Shown: piece by piece, positions 6,916 through 16,950 of the stretch
Layout of the letters: each line of letters opens with the position of its first letter
Numbering within the stretch: the first letter of the stretch is position 1
From: Streptomyces chromofuscus
GTDB taxonomy: Bacteria > Actinomycetota > Actinomycetes > Streptomycetales > Streptomycetaceae
Direction: 5' to 3'
Length of the DNA stretch: 64,000 bases
NCBI RefSeq assembly: GCF_015160875.1
Contig: NZ_CP063374.1
Coordinates: forward strand, 5,955,501 to 6,019,500
Notes under the pieces: generated by a model
What the model was told of the DNA's origin: nothing
What the model saw: only the letters and a program-made list of their open reading frames with translations
Database searches by the model: none
Translations under genes and position numbers: made by a program

Positions 6916-8850
6916 ATGTCCGCAGCTCCCACCAACCGACCCACCGTCACCGAACGTGAGGCCCGCCAGGTGGCGGAGGCGGCCCGGGAACAGGACTGGC
7001 GCAAGCCCAGCTTCGCCAAGGAACTGTTCCTCGGCCGCTTTCGCCTCGACCTCATCCACCCCCACCCCCTGCCCCCCGACGACGACGCACAGCGCGGCGA
7101 GGAGTTCCTCACCAAGCTGCGCGACTTCTGCGAGACGAAGATCGACTCCGCCCGCATCGAGCGGGACGCGCGGATCCCGGACGACGTCATCGACGGGCTC
7201 AAGGAGCTCGGCGCCCTCGGCATGAAGATCGACACGAAGTACGGCGGCCTGGGCCTGACGCAGGTGTACTACAACAAGGCCCTCGCCCTGGTCGGCTCCG
7301 CCAGCCCGGCCGTCGGCGCGCTGCTGAGCGCCCACCAGTCGATCGGCGTGCCGCAGCCGCTGAAGATCTTCGGCACCCAGGAGCAGAAGGACACCTTCCT
7401 GCCGCGCTGCGCCCGCACGGACATCTCCGCCTTCCTGCTGACCGAACCGGACGTCGGCTCCGACCCGGCCCGGCTCGCCACCACCGCGGTCCCGGACGGC
7501 GACGACTACGTTCTCGACGGCGTGAAGCTCTGGACCACCAACGGCGTCGTGGCCGACCTGCTGGTCGTGATGGCCCGCGTGCCGAAGTCCGACGGCCACA
7601 AGGGCGGCATCACGGCGTTCGTCGTGGAGGCCGCCTCCGAGGGCATCACCGTCGAGAACCGCAACGCCTTCATGGGCCTGCGCGGCCTGGAGAACGGGGT
7701 CACCCGCTTCCACCAGGTGCGGGTGCCGGCCGCGAACCGGATCGGCCCCGAGGGCGCGGGCCTGAAGATCGCCCTGACCACCCTGAACACGGGCCGGCTG
7801 TCGCTGCCCGCGATGTGCGTCGGCGCCGGCAAGTGGTGCCTGAAGATCGCCCGGGAGTGGTCGGGCGCCCGGGAGCAGTGGGGCAAGCCCGTCGCGCTGC
7901 ACGAGTCGGTCGGCTCGAAGATCGCGTTCATCGCGGCCACGACCTTCGCGCTGGAGGCCGTGGTGGACCTGTCGTCGCAGATGGCCGACGAGGACCGCAA
8001 CGACATCCGCATCGAGGCCGCCCTCGCCAAGCTGTACGGCTCGGAGATGGCCTGCGTGATGGCCGACGAACTGGTCCAGATCCGCGGGGGCCGCGGCTTC
8101 GAGACCGCCGAGTCGCTGCGGGCGCGCGGGGAGCGGGCGGTGCCCGCCGAGCAGATCCTGCGGGACCTGCGGATCAACCGCATCTTCGAGGGCTCGACCG
8201 AGATCATGCACCTGCTGATCGCCCGCGAGGCGGTCGACGCCCACCTGTCGGTCGCCGGTGACCTGATCGACCCCGACAAGTCCCTCCAGGACAAGGCGAG
8301 GGCGGGCGCGCAGGCCGGCGCCTTCTACGCCAAGTGGCTGCCGAAGCTGGTCGCGGGACCGGGGCAGATCCCGTCGTCGTACGGGGAGTTCAAGCACGGC
8401 GTCGACCTCTCGCCGCATCTGCGCTACGTCGAGCGCACCTCCCGCAAGCTGGCCCGGTCCACCTTCTACGCCATGTCCCGCTGGCAGGGCCGGATGGAGA
8501 CCAAGCAGGGCTTCCTGGGCCGGATCGTGGACATCGGCGCGGAGCTGTTCGCGATGAGCGCGGCCTGTGTCCGCGCCGAACTCCTGCGCAGCCGGGGCGA
8601 GCACGGCCGCGAGGCCTACCAACTCGCCGACGCCTTCTGCCGCCAGGCCCGCATCCGCGTCGACGAGCTCTTCGGCCGGCTGTGGACCAACACCGACGAC
8701 CTCGACCGCAAGGTGGTCAAGGGTGTGCTGACGGGCACCTACGAGTGGCTGGAACAGGGAGTCGTCGACCCCTCGGGCGACGGCCCGTGGATCGCGGACG
8801 CGACCCCCGGCCCGTCGCTGAAGGAGAACGTGCACCGGCCCATCAGGTGA
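6916..8850 (+). CDS. Acyl-CoA dehydrogenase family protein (long form)
   Basis: A 644-residue flavoprotein of the acyl-CoA dehydrogenase superfamily, which carries out the first oxidation of fatty-acyl-CoA beta-oxidation. Ordinary members have about 380 residues; this one has an extended C-terminal domain, as in very-long-chain enzymes. Motifs include the flavin/substrate segment LLTEPDVGSDPARLATT, LWTTNGVVADLLVV, the central GLRGLENGVTRF, and the C-terminal-domain signature RGGRGFETAESLRARGERAV with LRINRIFEGSTEIM. I chose the ATG at 6916, preceded by GGCGAGGTGAG, over an upstream ATG at 6886. It is monocistronic and convergent with the lamin-tail gene, only 12 bp away. Substrate chain length cannot be told from sequence. 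Confidence 0.93.
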   Translation: MSAAPTNRPTVTEREARQVAEAAREQDWRKPSFAKELFLGRFRLDLIHPHPLPPDDDAQRGEEFLTKLRDFCETKIDSARIERDARIPDDVIDGLKELGALGMKIDTKYGGLGLTQVYYNKALALVGSASPAVGALLSAHQSIGVPQPLKIFGTQEQKDTFLPRCARTDISAFLLTEPDVGSDPARLATTAVPDGDDYVLDGVKLWTTNGVVADLLVVMARVPKSDGHKGGITAFVVEAASEGITVENRNAFMGLRGLENGVTRFHQVRVPAANRIGPEGAGLKIALTTLNTGRLSLPAMCVGAGKWCLKIAREWSGAREQWGKPVALHESVGSKIAFIAATTFALEAVVDLSSQMADEDRNDIRIEAALAKLYGSEMACVMADELVQIRGGRGFETAESLRARGERAVPAEQILRDLRINRIFEGSTEIMHLLIAREAVDAHLSVAGDLIDPDKSLQDKARAGAQAGAFYAKWLPKLVAGPGQIPSSYGEFKHGVDLSPHLRYVERTSRKLARSTFYAMSRWQGRMETKQGFLGRIVDIGAELFAMSAACVRAELLRSRGEHGREAYQLADAFCRQARIRVDELFGRLWTNTDDLDRKVVKGVLTGTYEWLEQGVVDPSGDGPWIADATPGPSLKENVHRPIR

Positions 8851-8862
8851 GGGCCGGGCGCG

Positions 8863-9318
8863 TCAGCACCACGTGTCGCTCGGGTCCCGCGTCGTCCAGG
8901 AGCAGGAGTCGACCCTGGTGCCGTTGGCCTTGGTCAGCGTCGCCGTGTCGCTGGTGTTGTTCCAGACGTACCAGCCGCGGTCCTGGTACTTGTTCGACGC
9001 GGTGTCCGAGCCGACGCCGGTGCGCACCTTCAGGGTCTTGCCGGCTCCGATCTTCACGTTCGGGAAGACGTACGTGTGGTTCGCCTTGTCCTTGAGCACC
9101 CAGCCCCTCAGCGAGATCGCCGAGCCGCCGGTGTTCTTGATCTCCACCCACTCGCCGTTGAGGCTGGAGTCGGCGCCGGTGTCGGAGCCCGGACTGTCGA
9201 ACCAGACGTGCCGGATGACCACACCGCCGGCCGCCTGGGCCGGAGTGCTGAGAACCGTGCCGGTGAGCGCCAGGGCGCCCGCGAGCGCGGGCAGGGTGAA
9301 CGCGGTGCGTATGCGCAG
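8863..9318 (-). CDS. Secreted lamin-tail (LTD) domain protein, apparent CTG start
   Basis: A small secreted protein. The mature part is a lamin-tail domain, a beta-sandwich common in extracellular bacterial proteins: VIRHVWFDSPGSDTG, NGEWVEIKNTGG, LRGWVLKDKANHTYVFPN, and a terminal TWC. An ATG/GTG-only reading would start at the GTG at 9222 and lose the export signal. The frame continues upstream as LRIRTAFTLPALAGALALTG ... STPAQA, a clear Sec signal peptide with AQA cleavage. The only start-like codon there is CTG at 9318-9316, six bases after a GGGGGGA run. In-frame stops lie just upstream. The length from CTG is 151 residues. Role unknown; it is probably cell-surface or extracellular. Confidence 0.78.
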   Translation of the reverse strand: MRIRTAFTLPALAGALALTGTVLSTPAQAAGGVVIRHVWFDSPGSDTGADSSLNGEWVEIKNTGGSAISLRGWVLKDKANHTYVFPNVKIGAGKTLKVRTGVGSDTASNKYQDRGWYVWNNTSDTATLTKANGTRVDSCSWTTRDPSDTWC

Positions 9319-9376
9319 GGAGAATCCCCCCGGATGTCGTCCAGTGGCCGGTGATCCCTGGCCAGGAGTGAAGCTT

Positions 9377-9409
9377 TATCACATGATCTTCACGTCAACT
9401 TCACGAATG
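9377..9409. promoter_or_regulatory. Candidate PHO box (PhoP-binding direct repeats)
   Basis: Two 11-bp units with core CTTCACG at 9388-9398 and 9399-9409 are preceded by a degenerate unit (TATCACA) at 9377-9387. Streptomyces PhoP boxes are 11-bp direct repeats with core GTTCACC. The site lies between the divergent lamin-tail and dxr genes, about 60 bp upstream of the former. Confidence 0.45.
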
Positions 9410-9515
9410 ATGAAACCGGGTCCATCCGGCCGGGAACGGGCGTCCGGAAGGCGCGGGCACCCGCGCGAGGGACACCCTGCGCCGGCCGGACATCCGTTGC
9501 GGCAACAATGGGGGC

Positions 9516-10796
9516 ATGAGCGATAGCCCAGCCCCTCTCGCCGACCCGCACCTCGTCTACGACCCGGTGACGGCCGACGGCCCGAAGGACGTCGTGATCC
9601 TCGGCTCCACCGGATCGATCGGCACCCAGGCCATCGACCTCGTCCTGCGCAACCCGGACCGTTTCCGTGTCACCGGCCTGTCCGCCAACGGCGGCCGGGT
9701 CGGCCTCCTCGCCGAGCAGGCGTACCGGCTGCGGGTGCGGACCGTCGCGGTGGCCCGCGAGGACGTGGTGCCGGCGCTGCGGGAAGCGCTGACCGCGCAG
9801 TACGGCACGGGAGAGCCGCTCCCCGAGATCCTCGCCGGGCCGGACGCGGCCACCCGGCTCGCCGGCTCCGACTGCCACACCGTCCTGAACGGCATCACCG
9901 GCTCCATCGGCCTCGCCCCGACCCTCGCCGCCCTGGAGGCGGGCCGCACCCTGGCGCTCGCCAACAAGGAGTCGCTCATCGTGGGCGGCCCGCTGGTCAG
10001 GGCGATCGCCAAGCCCGGGCAGATCATCCCGGTGGACTCCGAGCACGCGGCGCTCTTCCAGGCGCTCGCCGCGGGCACCCGCGCGGACGTGCGCAAGCTG
10101 GTCGTCACCGCGTCCGGTGGCCCCTTCCGCGGCCGGACGAAGGCGGAGCTGGCGCACGTCACCGTCGAGGACGCCCTCGCCCACCCCACCTGGGCCATGG
10201 GCCCGGTGATCACGATCAACTCCGCGACCCTCGTCAACAAGGGCCTGGAAGTCATCGAGGCGCACCTGCTGTACGACATTCCCTTCGAACGCATTGAGGT
10301 GGTCGTGCATCCGCAGTCGTATGTCCACTCGATGGTCGAGTTCACGGACGGATCCACGATCGCCCAGGCGACGCCCCCCGACATGCGTGGGCCCATCGCC
10401 ATCGGCCTCGGCTGGCCCGACCGTGTTCCCGACGCCGCGCCCGCTTTCGACTGGAGCACGGCGTCGACCTGGGAGTTCTTCCCCCTGGACACCGACGCCT
10501 TTCCGTCGGTCGGGCTCGCCCGGCACGTCGGAGAGCTCGCGGGAACCGCCCCGGCGGTGTTCAATGCCGCCAACGAGGAGTGCGTGGACGCGTTCCTGCG
10601 GGGCGCGCTGCCGTTCAACGGGATCATGGAGACCGTCACCCGGGTCGTCGACGAGCACGGCACCCCCGGCACGGGAACCTCGTTCACCGTGCGGGACGTC
10701 CTCGAAGCGGAGACCTGGGCCCGCGCACGGGCCCGTGAACTGACGGCCCGGACCGGGCCCACGGCACAGACAGCCACCGCGGAGGCGCGTGCATGA
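9516..10796 (+). CDS. dxr: 1-deoxy-D-xylulose 5-phosphate reductoisomerase
   Basis: This enzyme converts DXP to 2-C-methyl-D-erythritol 4-phosphate with NADPH, the committed step of the MEP isoprenoid pathway. 426 residues. The NADPH-binding ILGSTGSIGTQAIDLVLRNP follows a roughly 20-residue N-terminal extension common in actinomycetes. The metal/substrate segment is LALANKESLIVGG ... IIPVDSEHAALFQAL; SATLVNKGLEVIEAHLLY and HPQSYVHSMVEF are also typical. The ATG at 9516 starts 63 bp after a promoter-like region. The stop overlaps the next start as ATGA, so it is translationally coupled to the protease gene. Confidence 0.97.
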   Translation: MSDSPAPLADPHLVYDPVTADGPKDVVILGSTGSIGTQAIDLVLRNPDRFRVTGLSANGGRVGLLAEQAYRLRVRTVAVAREDVVPALREALTAQYGTGEPLPEILAGPDAATRLAGSDCHTVLNGITGSIGLAPTLAALEAGRTLALANKESLIVGGPLVRAIAKPGQIIPVDSEHAALFQALAAGTRADVRKLVVTASGGPFRGRTKAELAHVTVEDALAHPTWAMGPVITINSATLVNKGLEVIEAHLLYDIPFERIEVVVHPQSYVHSMVEFTDGSTIAQATPPDMRGPIAIGLGWPDRVPDAAPAFDWSTASTWEFFPLDTDAFPSVGLARHVGELAGTAPAVFNAANEECVDAFLRGALPFNGIMETVTRVVDEHGTPGTGTSFTVRDVLEAETWARARARELTARTGPTAQTATAEARA

Positions 10797-12097
10797 CGAC
10801 CCTGATGATGATCCTCGGCATAGTCGTCTTCGCGGTCGGCCTGCTGATCTCGATCGCGTGGCACGAGCTGGGGCATCTGTCCACGGCCAAGCTGTTCGGC
10901 ATCCGTGTGCCGCAGTACATGGTCGGCTTCGGCCCGACGCTCTTCTCGCGCACCAAGGGTGAGACCGAGTACGGCATCAAGGCCATCCCGCTCGGCGGCT
11001 ACATCCGCATGATCGGCATGTTCCCGCCCGGCCCCGACGGCCGGGTGGAGGCCCGGTCCACCTCGCCGTGGCGCGGCATGATCGAGGACGCCCGCTCGGC
11101 CGCCTTCGAGGAACTGCGGCCCGGCGACGAGACCCGCATGTTCTACACGCGCAAGCCGTGGAAGCGGGTCGTCGTGATGTTCGCGGGGCCGTTCATGAAC
11201 CTGGTGCTGGCGGTGGCGCTGTTCCTCGTCGTCCTGATGGGCTTCGGCATCTCCCAGCAGACGACCACCGTGAGCTCCGTCTCGCAGTGCGTCATCGCGC
11301 AGAGCGAGAACCGCGACGACTGCCGCGCTTCCGACCCGGCCTCGCCCGCCGCGGCGGCCGGACTCGAGGCGGGCGACAGGATCGTGGCCTTCGACGGCGT
11401 GCGCACGGACGACTGGAACCAGCTCTCCGACCTGATCCGCGCCAACCCGGGCGAGCAGGTCCCGATCGTGGTCGAGCGCGACGGCCGGGAAGTCACCCTG
11501 CAGGCGAAGATCGCCTCCAACCAGGTCGCCAAGAAGGACTCCCGGGGCCAGATCGTCCAGGGCGAGTACGTCACCGCCGGCTTCCTCGGCTTCAGCGCCG
11601 CCACCGGCATCGTCCGGCAGGACTTCGACGACTCCCTGGTGTGGATGGGCGATCGCGTCGGGGAGGCCGTCGACTCCCTCGCCGCCCTGCCCGGCAAGAT
11701 CCCTGCCCTGTGGAACGCGGCCTTCGACGGCGCCGAGCGCGAACCCGACTCCCCGATGGGCGTGGTCGGCGCGGCCCGGGTCGGCGGTGAGATCTTCACC
11801 CTCGACATCCCGCCCACCCAGCAACTGGCGATGGCCCTGATGCTGGTGGCCGGTTTCAACCTCTCCCTGTTCCTCTTCAACATGCTCCCCCTGCTCCCGC
11901 TCGACGGCGGTCACATCGCGGGCGCGCTGTGGGAGTCGCTGCGGCGGAACGTGGCGAGGCTGCTGCGCCGGCCGGACCCGGGCCCGTTCGACGTGGCCAA
12001 GCTGATGCCGGTGGCCTACGTGGTGGCCGGGATCTTCGTCTGCTTCACGATCCTGGTGCTGATCGCCGACGTGGTCAACCCGGTGAGAATCTCCTAG
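10793..12097 (+). CDS. M50 family site-2 (RIP) metalloprotease
   Basis: An intramembrane zinc protease of the RseP/Rip1 type, 434 residues. The active-site AWHELGHL lies in the first membrane helix (HExxH near residues 23-27). A PDZ domain lies in the middle (AGLEAGDRIVAFDGVRTDDW), and the second metal ligand motif LLPLDGGHIAGAL lies near residue 368, between the last helices. Homologues cut anti-sigma factors and other membrane proteins. It is sandwiched between dxr and ispG, the conserved actinobacterial order, and shares the four-base ATGA with dxr. Its substrate cannot be told from sequence. Confidence 0.95.
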   Translation: MTTLMMILGIVVFAVGLLISIAWHELGHLSTAKLFGIRVPQYMVGFGPTLFSRTKGETEYGIKAIPLGGYIRMIGMFPPGPDGRVEARSTSPWRGMIEDARSAAFEELRPGDETRMFYTRKPWKRVVVMFAGPFMNLVLAVALFLVVLMGFGISQQTTTVSSVSQCVIAQSENRDDCRASDPASPAAAAGLEAGDRIVAFDGVRTDDWNQLSDLIRANPGEQVPIVVERDGREVTLQAKIASNQVAKKDSRGQIVQGEYVTAGFLGFSAATGIVRQDFDDSLVWMGDRVGEAVDSLAALPGKIPALWNAAFDGAEREPDSPMGVVGAARVGGEIFTLDIPPTQQLAMALMLVAGFNLSLFLFNMLPLLPLDGGHIAGALWESLRRNVARLLRRPDPGPFDVAKLMPVAYVVAGIFVCFTILVLIADVVNPVRIS

Positions 12098-12266
12098 TCG
12101 CACGGAGTTGGCGGCGGTCCGGCAGGTTGTGCGCCGGGCCGCCTTCCATTGAGTGGGTTTACCGGGAGGGATGTGCTGCGGCACAAGGGCGTGCCGTAAT
12201 CTCGGAGCCTGGGGCCCGCTGCTGACGGGACCGGATCTTGATCCACGACTTGGGGTTGCACAGCAG

Positions 12267-13424
<1,158 letters not shown>

Positions 13425-13531
13425 ACGACGCCGCCCGCTTCTGAACGGGCGGTACCTCACGCGGGTCGGCACCGCCCAGCTTCCGCAGGTACAGTGCGGA
13501 GATCAGCAGAACCCACCGTGAGGCCCCGCCC

Positions 13532-14380
13532 GTGTTGACCCAGACCACCTCCCGGGTCCTCGAACCGAGCGACCTGGACGCCGCGCTCGCCGTGCTCGAC
13601 CGCGAGCCGGTGGCCAACGCCTTCGTGGCCTCGCGGGTCCAGGTCGCCGGTCTCGACCCGTGGCGCCTCGGCGGCGAGATGTGGGGCTGGTACGAGGACG
13701 GCATGCTCACGTCGCTGTGCTACGCGGGCGCCAACCTCGTGCCCATCTGCGCCACCCCCCGCGCAGTCCGCGCCTTCGCCGACCGCGCCCGCCGGGCGGG
13801 CCGCCGCTGTTCCTCCGTGGTCGGCCCCGCCGAGCCGACCGCCGAACTCTGGCGGCTCCTCGAACCCCACTGGGGCCCCGCCCGCGAAGTCCGCGCCCAC
13901 CAGCCGCTGATGGTCACCGACCGCATGCCCGCCGACATCGCCCCGGACCCCCACGTCCGCCGCGTCCGCAAGGACGAGATGGAGACGATCATGCCGGCGT
14001 GCGTGGCGATGTTCACCGAGGAGGTCGGCGTCTCCCCGCTGGCCGGCGACGGCGGCCTCCTCTACCAGGCCCGCGTCGCCGAACTCGTCGGCGCCGGCCG
14101 CTCCTTCGCCCGCCTCGACGAACACGGCAAGGTCGTCTTCAAGGCGGAGATCGGCGCCGCGACGGACCGGGCCTGCCAGATCCAGGGCGTCTGGGTGGCC
14201 CCCGAGTACCGGGGAAGGGGCGTCGCGGCCCCCGGCATGGCGGCGGTCCTCCGCTACGCCCTCGCGGACGTCGCCCCGGTGGTCAGCCTGTACGTGAACG
14301 ACTACAACACGGCGGCCAGAAGGACGTACCGAAGGGTCGGCTTCAGGGAGGTCGGCGCCTTCATGAGTGTCCTGTTCTAG
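13532..14380 (+). CDS. DUF4081/GNAT-family N-acetyltransferase
   Basis: 282 residues. The N-terminal half has the DUF4081 character often fused to GNAT domains in actinobacteria. The C-terminal half is a GNAT fold with the acetyl-CoA loop QGVWVAPEYRGRGVAAPGMA and the last strand/helix LYVNDYNTAARRTYRRVGF. The GTG at 13532 is used, with GAGG about 10 bases upstream. It follows ispG on the same strand. The acceptor is unknown. Confidence 0.9.
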   Translation: MLTQTTSRVLEPSDLDAALAVLDREPVANAFVASRVQVAGLDPWRLGGEMWGWYEDGMLTSLCYAGANLVPICATPRAVRAFADRARRAGRRCSSVVGPAEPTAELWRLLEPHWGPAREVRAHQPLMVTDRMPADIAPDPHVRRVRKDEMETIMPACVAMFTEEVGVSPLAGDGGLLYQARVAELVGAGRSFARLDEHGKVVFKAEIGAATDRACQIQGVWVAPEYRGRGVAAPGMAAVLRYALADVAPVVSLYVNDYNTAARRTYRRVGFREVGAFMSVLF

Positions 14381-14469
14381 ACGCCCCGGGGGCGTGGCCG
14401 ACCGCGCGGCCGGCCAACGACGCCCCGCACGCCGCGGACCACCGGAACCCCCCCTGTAAGCTCCCCGCC

Positions 14470-14997
14470 ATGGACCTCGTCATCGGCCCCCTGGACCTTC
14501 CCGCCCACGTGGACGAGGCCCTCGCAGTGCAAGCCGCGGCCTTCGGCCTCGGCCCCGACGAGGTGGCCGTCCGCCGCCAGATCGTCCTGCGCCACATGAC
14601 CTACCCCGGCGCACGGGCCCTCGGCGCCACCACGCAGGGCCGTCTCGTGGGTTTCGTCTACGGCATGCCCAACGACCGCACCCACTGGTGGTCCACCGTA
14701 GTGGAGCCCTACCTCCGGGCCCAGGGCCACGACGACTGGCTCGACGACTCGTTCGTGATCACCGAGCTGCACGTCCACCCCGGCTACCAGAACCGCGGCA
14801 TCGGCCGGACCCTCATCACCACGATCACCGACACGGTGAGCGAACCCCGCTCCATCCTCTCGGCGATCGACACCGACAGCCCCGCCCGCGGCCTCTACCA
14901 CTCCCTCGGCTACCAGGACCTCGCCCGCCAGGTCCACTTCCCCAGCGCCCCCAAGCCGTACGCCGTGATGGGCGCCCCGCTGCCCCTGCGCCGATAA
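14470..14997 (+). CDS. GNAT-family N-acetyltransferase
   Basis: A 175-residue single-domain GNAT. The acetyl-CoA motif ELHVHPGYQNRGIGRTLI is clear and is followed by SARGLYHSLGYQDLARQ-like C-terminal elements (ARGLYHSLGY). The ATG at 14470 is the first after the neighbouring acetyltransferase, 89 bp downstream. Substrate unknown. It lies just upstream of proS on the same strand. Confidence 0.88.
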   Translation: MDLVIGPLDLPAHVDEALAVQAAAFGLGPDEVAVRRQIVLRHMTYPGARALGATTQGRLVGFVYGMPNDRTHWWSTVVEPYLRAQGHDDWLDDSFVITELHVHPGYQNRGIGRTLITTITDTVSEPRSILSAIDTDSPARGLYHSLGYQDLARQVHFPSAPKPYAVMGAPLPLRR

Positions 14998-15070
14998 CCG
15001 ATTTCCACCGTCCCGTACCGCCCGGCTAACCTCCTTGGCACCACCCTTACGCAGCAGGAGTACGAGAACC

Positions 15071-16780
15071 ATGGCCAACGCATCGGTCCAGCGCATGTCC
15101 CAGTTGATGGCGAAGACTCTGCGCGACGACCCGGCGGACGCCGAGGTCCTCAGCCACAAGCTGCTCGTCCGCGCCGGCTACGTTCGCCGCACCGCCGCCG
15201 GCATCTGGTCCTGGCTGCCGCTCGGCAAGAAGGTCCTCGCCAACGTGGAGCGGATCGTGCGCGAGGAGATGGACGCCATCGGCGCGCAGGAGGTGCTGCT
15301 CCCCGCGCTGCTGCCGCGTGAGCCGTACGACGCGACCGGCCGCTGGGACGAGTACGGCCAGGAGCTGTTCCGGCTGCAGGACCGCAAGGGCGGCGACTAC
15401 CTCCTCGGCCCGACCCACGAGGAGATCTTCACCCTGCTGGTGAAGGACCAGGCGTCCTCCTACAAGGACCTGCCGGTGATCCTCTACCAGATCCAGAGCA
15501 AGTTCCGCGACGAGGCCCGTCCGCGCGCGGGCATCCTGCGCGGCCGCGAGTTCCTCATGAAGGACTCCTACTCCTTCGACCTCGCCGACGAGGGACTCGC
15601 CGAGTCGTACGCCCTGCACCGCGCGGCGTACCAGAAGATCTTCGAGCGGCTCGGCCTCGACTACCGCATCTGCGCCGCGACCGCCGGCGCCATGGGCGGC
15701 TCCAAGTCGGAGGAGTTCCTCGCTCCGGCCGAGGCGGGCGAGGACACCTTCGCGGACTGCCCGAACTGCGACTTCGCGGCCAACACCGAGGCGATCACCT
15801 ACGAGCTGAAGCCGGTCGACGCGTCCGGCGTCCCGGCCGCCGAGGACATCCCGACCCCCGACACGCCGACCATCGAGACCCTCGCCGCCTCCCTCGGCGT
15901 CCCGGCCTCCGCCACCCTGAAGAACCTCCTGGTGAAGGTCGACGGCGAGATCGTCGCCGTGGGCGTGCCCGGCGACCGCGAGGTCGACATGGACAAGGTC
16001 GAGGCGCACTTCGCCCCGGCGGCCGTCGAGATGGTCACCGAGGCGGACTTCGCGGCCCGCCCGGACCTGGTCCGCGGCTACGTCGGCCCGCAGGGCCTGG
16101 GCGAGAAGGTCAAGTACGTCGCCGACCCGCGCGTGGCCCCCGGCACCGCCTGGATCACCGGCGCCAACAAGGAGCACACGCACGCGAAGAACGTCGTCGC
16201 GGGCCGTGACTTCGAGGTCGACGCGTACGTGGACGTCGTGGTGGTGCAGGAGGGCGACCCCTGCCCGAAGTGCGGCACCGGCCTGAAGCTGGACCGCGCC
16301 ATCGAGATCGGCCACATCTTCCAGCTGGGCCGCAAGTACGCCGACGCCCTCAAGCTCGACGTCCTCGGCCAGAACGGCAAGCCGGTCCGCGTGACCATGG
16401 GCTCCTACGGCATCGGCGTCTCGCGCGCCGTCGCCGCCCTCGCCGAGCAGACCGCCGACGACAAGGGCCTGTGCTGGTCCAAGGAGGTCGCCCCGGCCGA
16501 CGTGCACGTCGTCGCGGCCGGCAAGGCCCTGCAGACCGAACTCGCCCTGGAGGTCTCCGACAAGCTCGCGGCGGCCGGCGTGCGCGTCCTGGTGGACGAC
16601 CGCGCGGGTGTCTCCCCGGGCGTGAAGTTCACCGACGCCGAGCTGATCGGCGTCCCGCAGATCCTGGTCGCGGGCCGCCGCGCCGGTGAGGGTGTGGTCG
16701 AGCTCAAGGACCGCCGTACCGGCGAGCGCGAGGAGCTGCCGGTGGACGAGGCCATCGCCCGCCTGACGGCCGCCTCCTGA
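15071..16780 (+). CDS. proS: Prolyl-tRNA synthetase
   Basis: A class II aminoacyl-tRNA synthetase charging tRNA-Pro, 569 residues, the bacterial long form with an editing insertion. Motif 2 appears as QIQSKFRDEARPRAGILRGR followed by EFLMKDSYSFD. The INS/YbaK-like editing domain occupies about residues 225-390 (SLGVPASATLKNLLVKVDGE). Motif 3 is TMGSYGIGVSR, and the anticodon-binding domain is C-terminal. The ATG at 15071, with GCAGGAG 12 bases upstream, gives the family start MANASVQRMSQLM. A strong hairpin follows. Confidence 0.97.
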   Translation: MANASVQRMSQLMAKTLRDDPADAEVLSHKLLVRAGYVRRTAAGIWSWLPLGKKVLANVERIVREEMDAIGAQEVLLPALLPREPYDATGRWDEYGQELFRLQDRKGGDYLLGPTHEEIFTLLVKDQASSYKDLPVILYQIQSKFRDEARPRAGILRGREFLMKDSYSFDLADEGLAESYALHRAAYQKIFERLGLDYRICAATAGAMGGSKSEEFLAPAEAGEDTFADCPNCDFAANTEAITYELKPVDASGVPAAEDIPTPDTPTIETLAASLGVPASATLKNLLVKVDGEIVAVGVPGDREVDMDKVEAHFAPAAVEMVTEADFAARPDLVRGYVGPQGLGEKVKYVADPRVAPGTAWITGANKEHTHAKNVVAGRDFEVDAYVDVVVVQEGDPCPKCGTGLKLDRAIEIGHIFQLGRKYADALKLDVLGQNGKPVRVTMGSYGIGVSRAVAALAEQTADDKGLCWSKEVAPADVHVVAAGKALQTELALEVSDKLAAAGVRVLVDDRAGVSPGVKFTDAELIGVPQILVAGRRAGEGVVELKDRRTGEREELPVDEAIARLTAAS

Positions 16781-16897
16781 CGGAAACCGCGCAACGCCGG
16801 GCGGGCCAACTCGCCCGGCCCGTCCGGCGATCGGCCGGTGATCATCCGTCCGGCGATCGGCCTGCCCGGTGATCGAGGACGAGGCCGTACAGGCAGA

Positions 16898-16930
16898 GGC
16901 CGGGTCCCGGGAGCGCCCCGGGACCCGGCC
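16898..16930. terminator. Bidirectional hairpin between proS and the kinase-like gene
   Basis: Perfect 14-bp stem GGCCGGGTCCCGGG / CCCGGGACCCGGCC with a 5-nt loop. It lies between two convergent genes and can serve both. Confidence 0.75.
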
Positions 16931-16950
16931 ATGTCAACGCCCTGGACGTC

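Noticed and set aside
6667..8835. A 722-codon minus-strand frame opposite the acyl-CoA dehydrogenase
   Set aside because: Shadow frame; the plus-strand gene is unambiguous.
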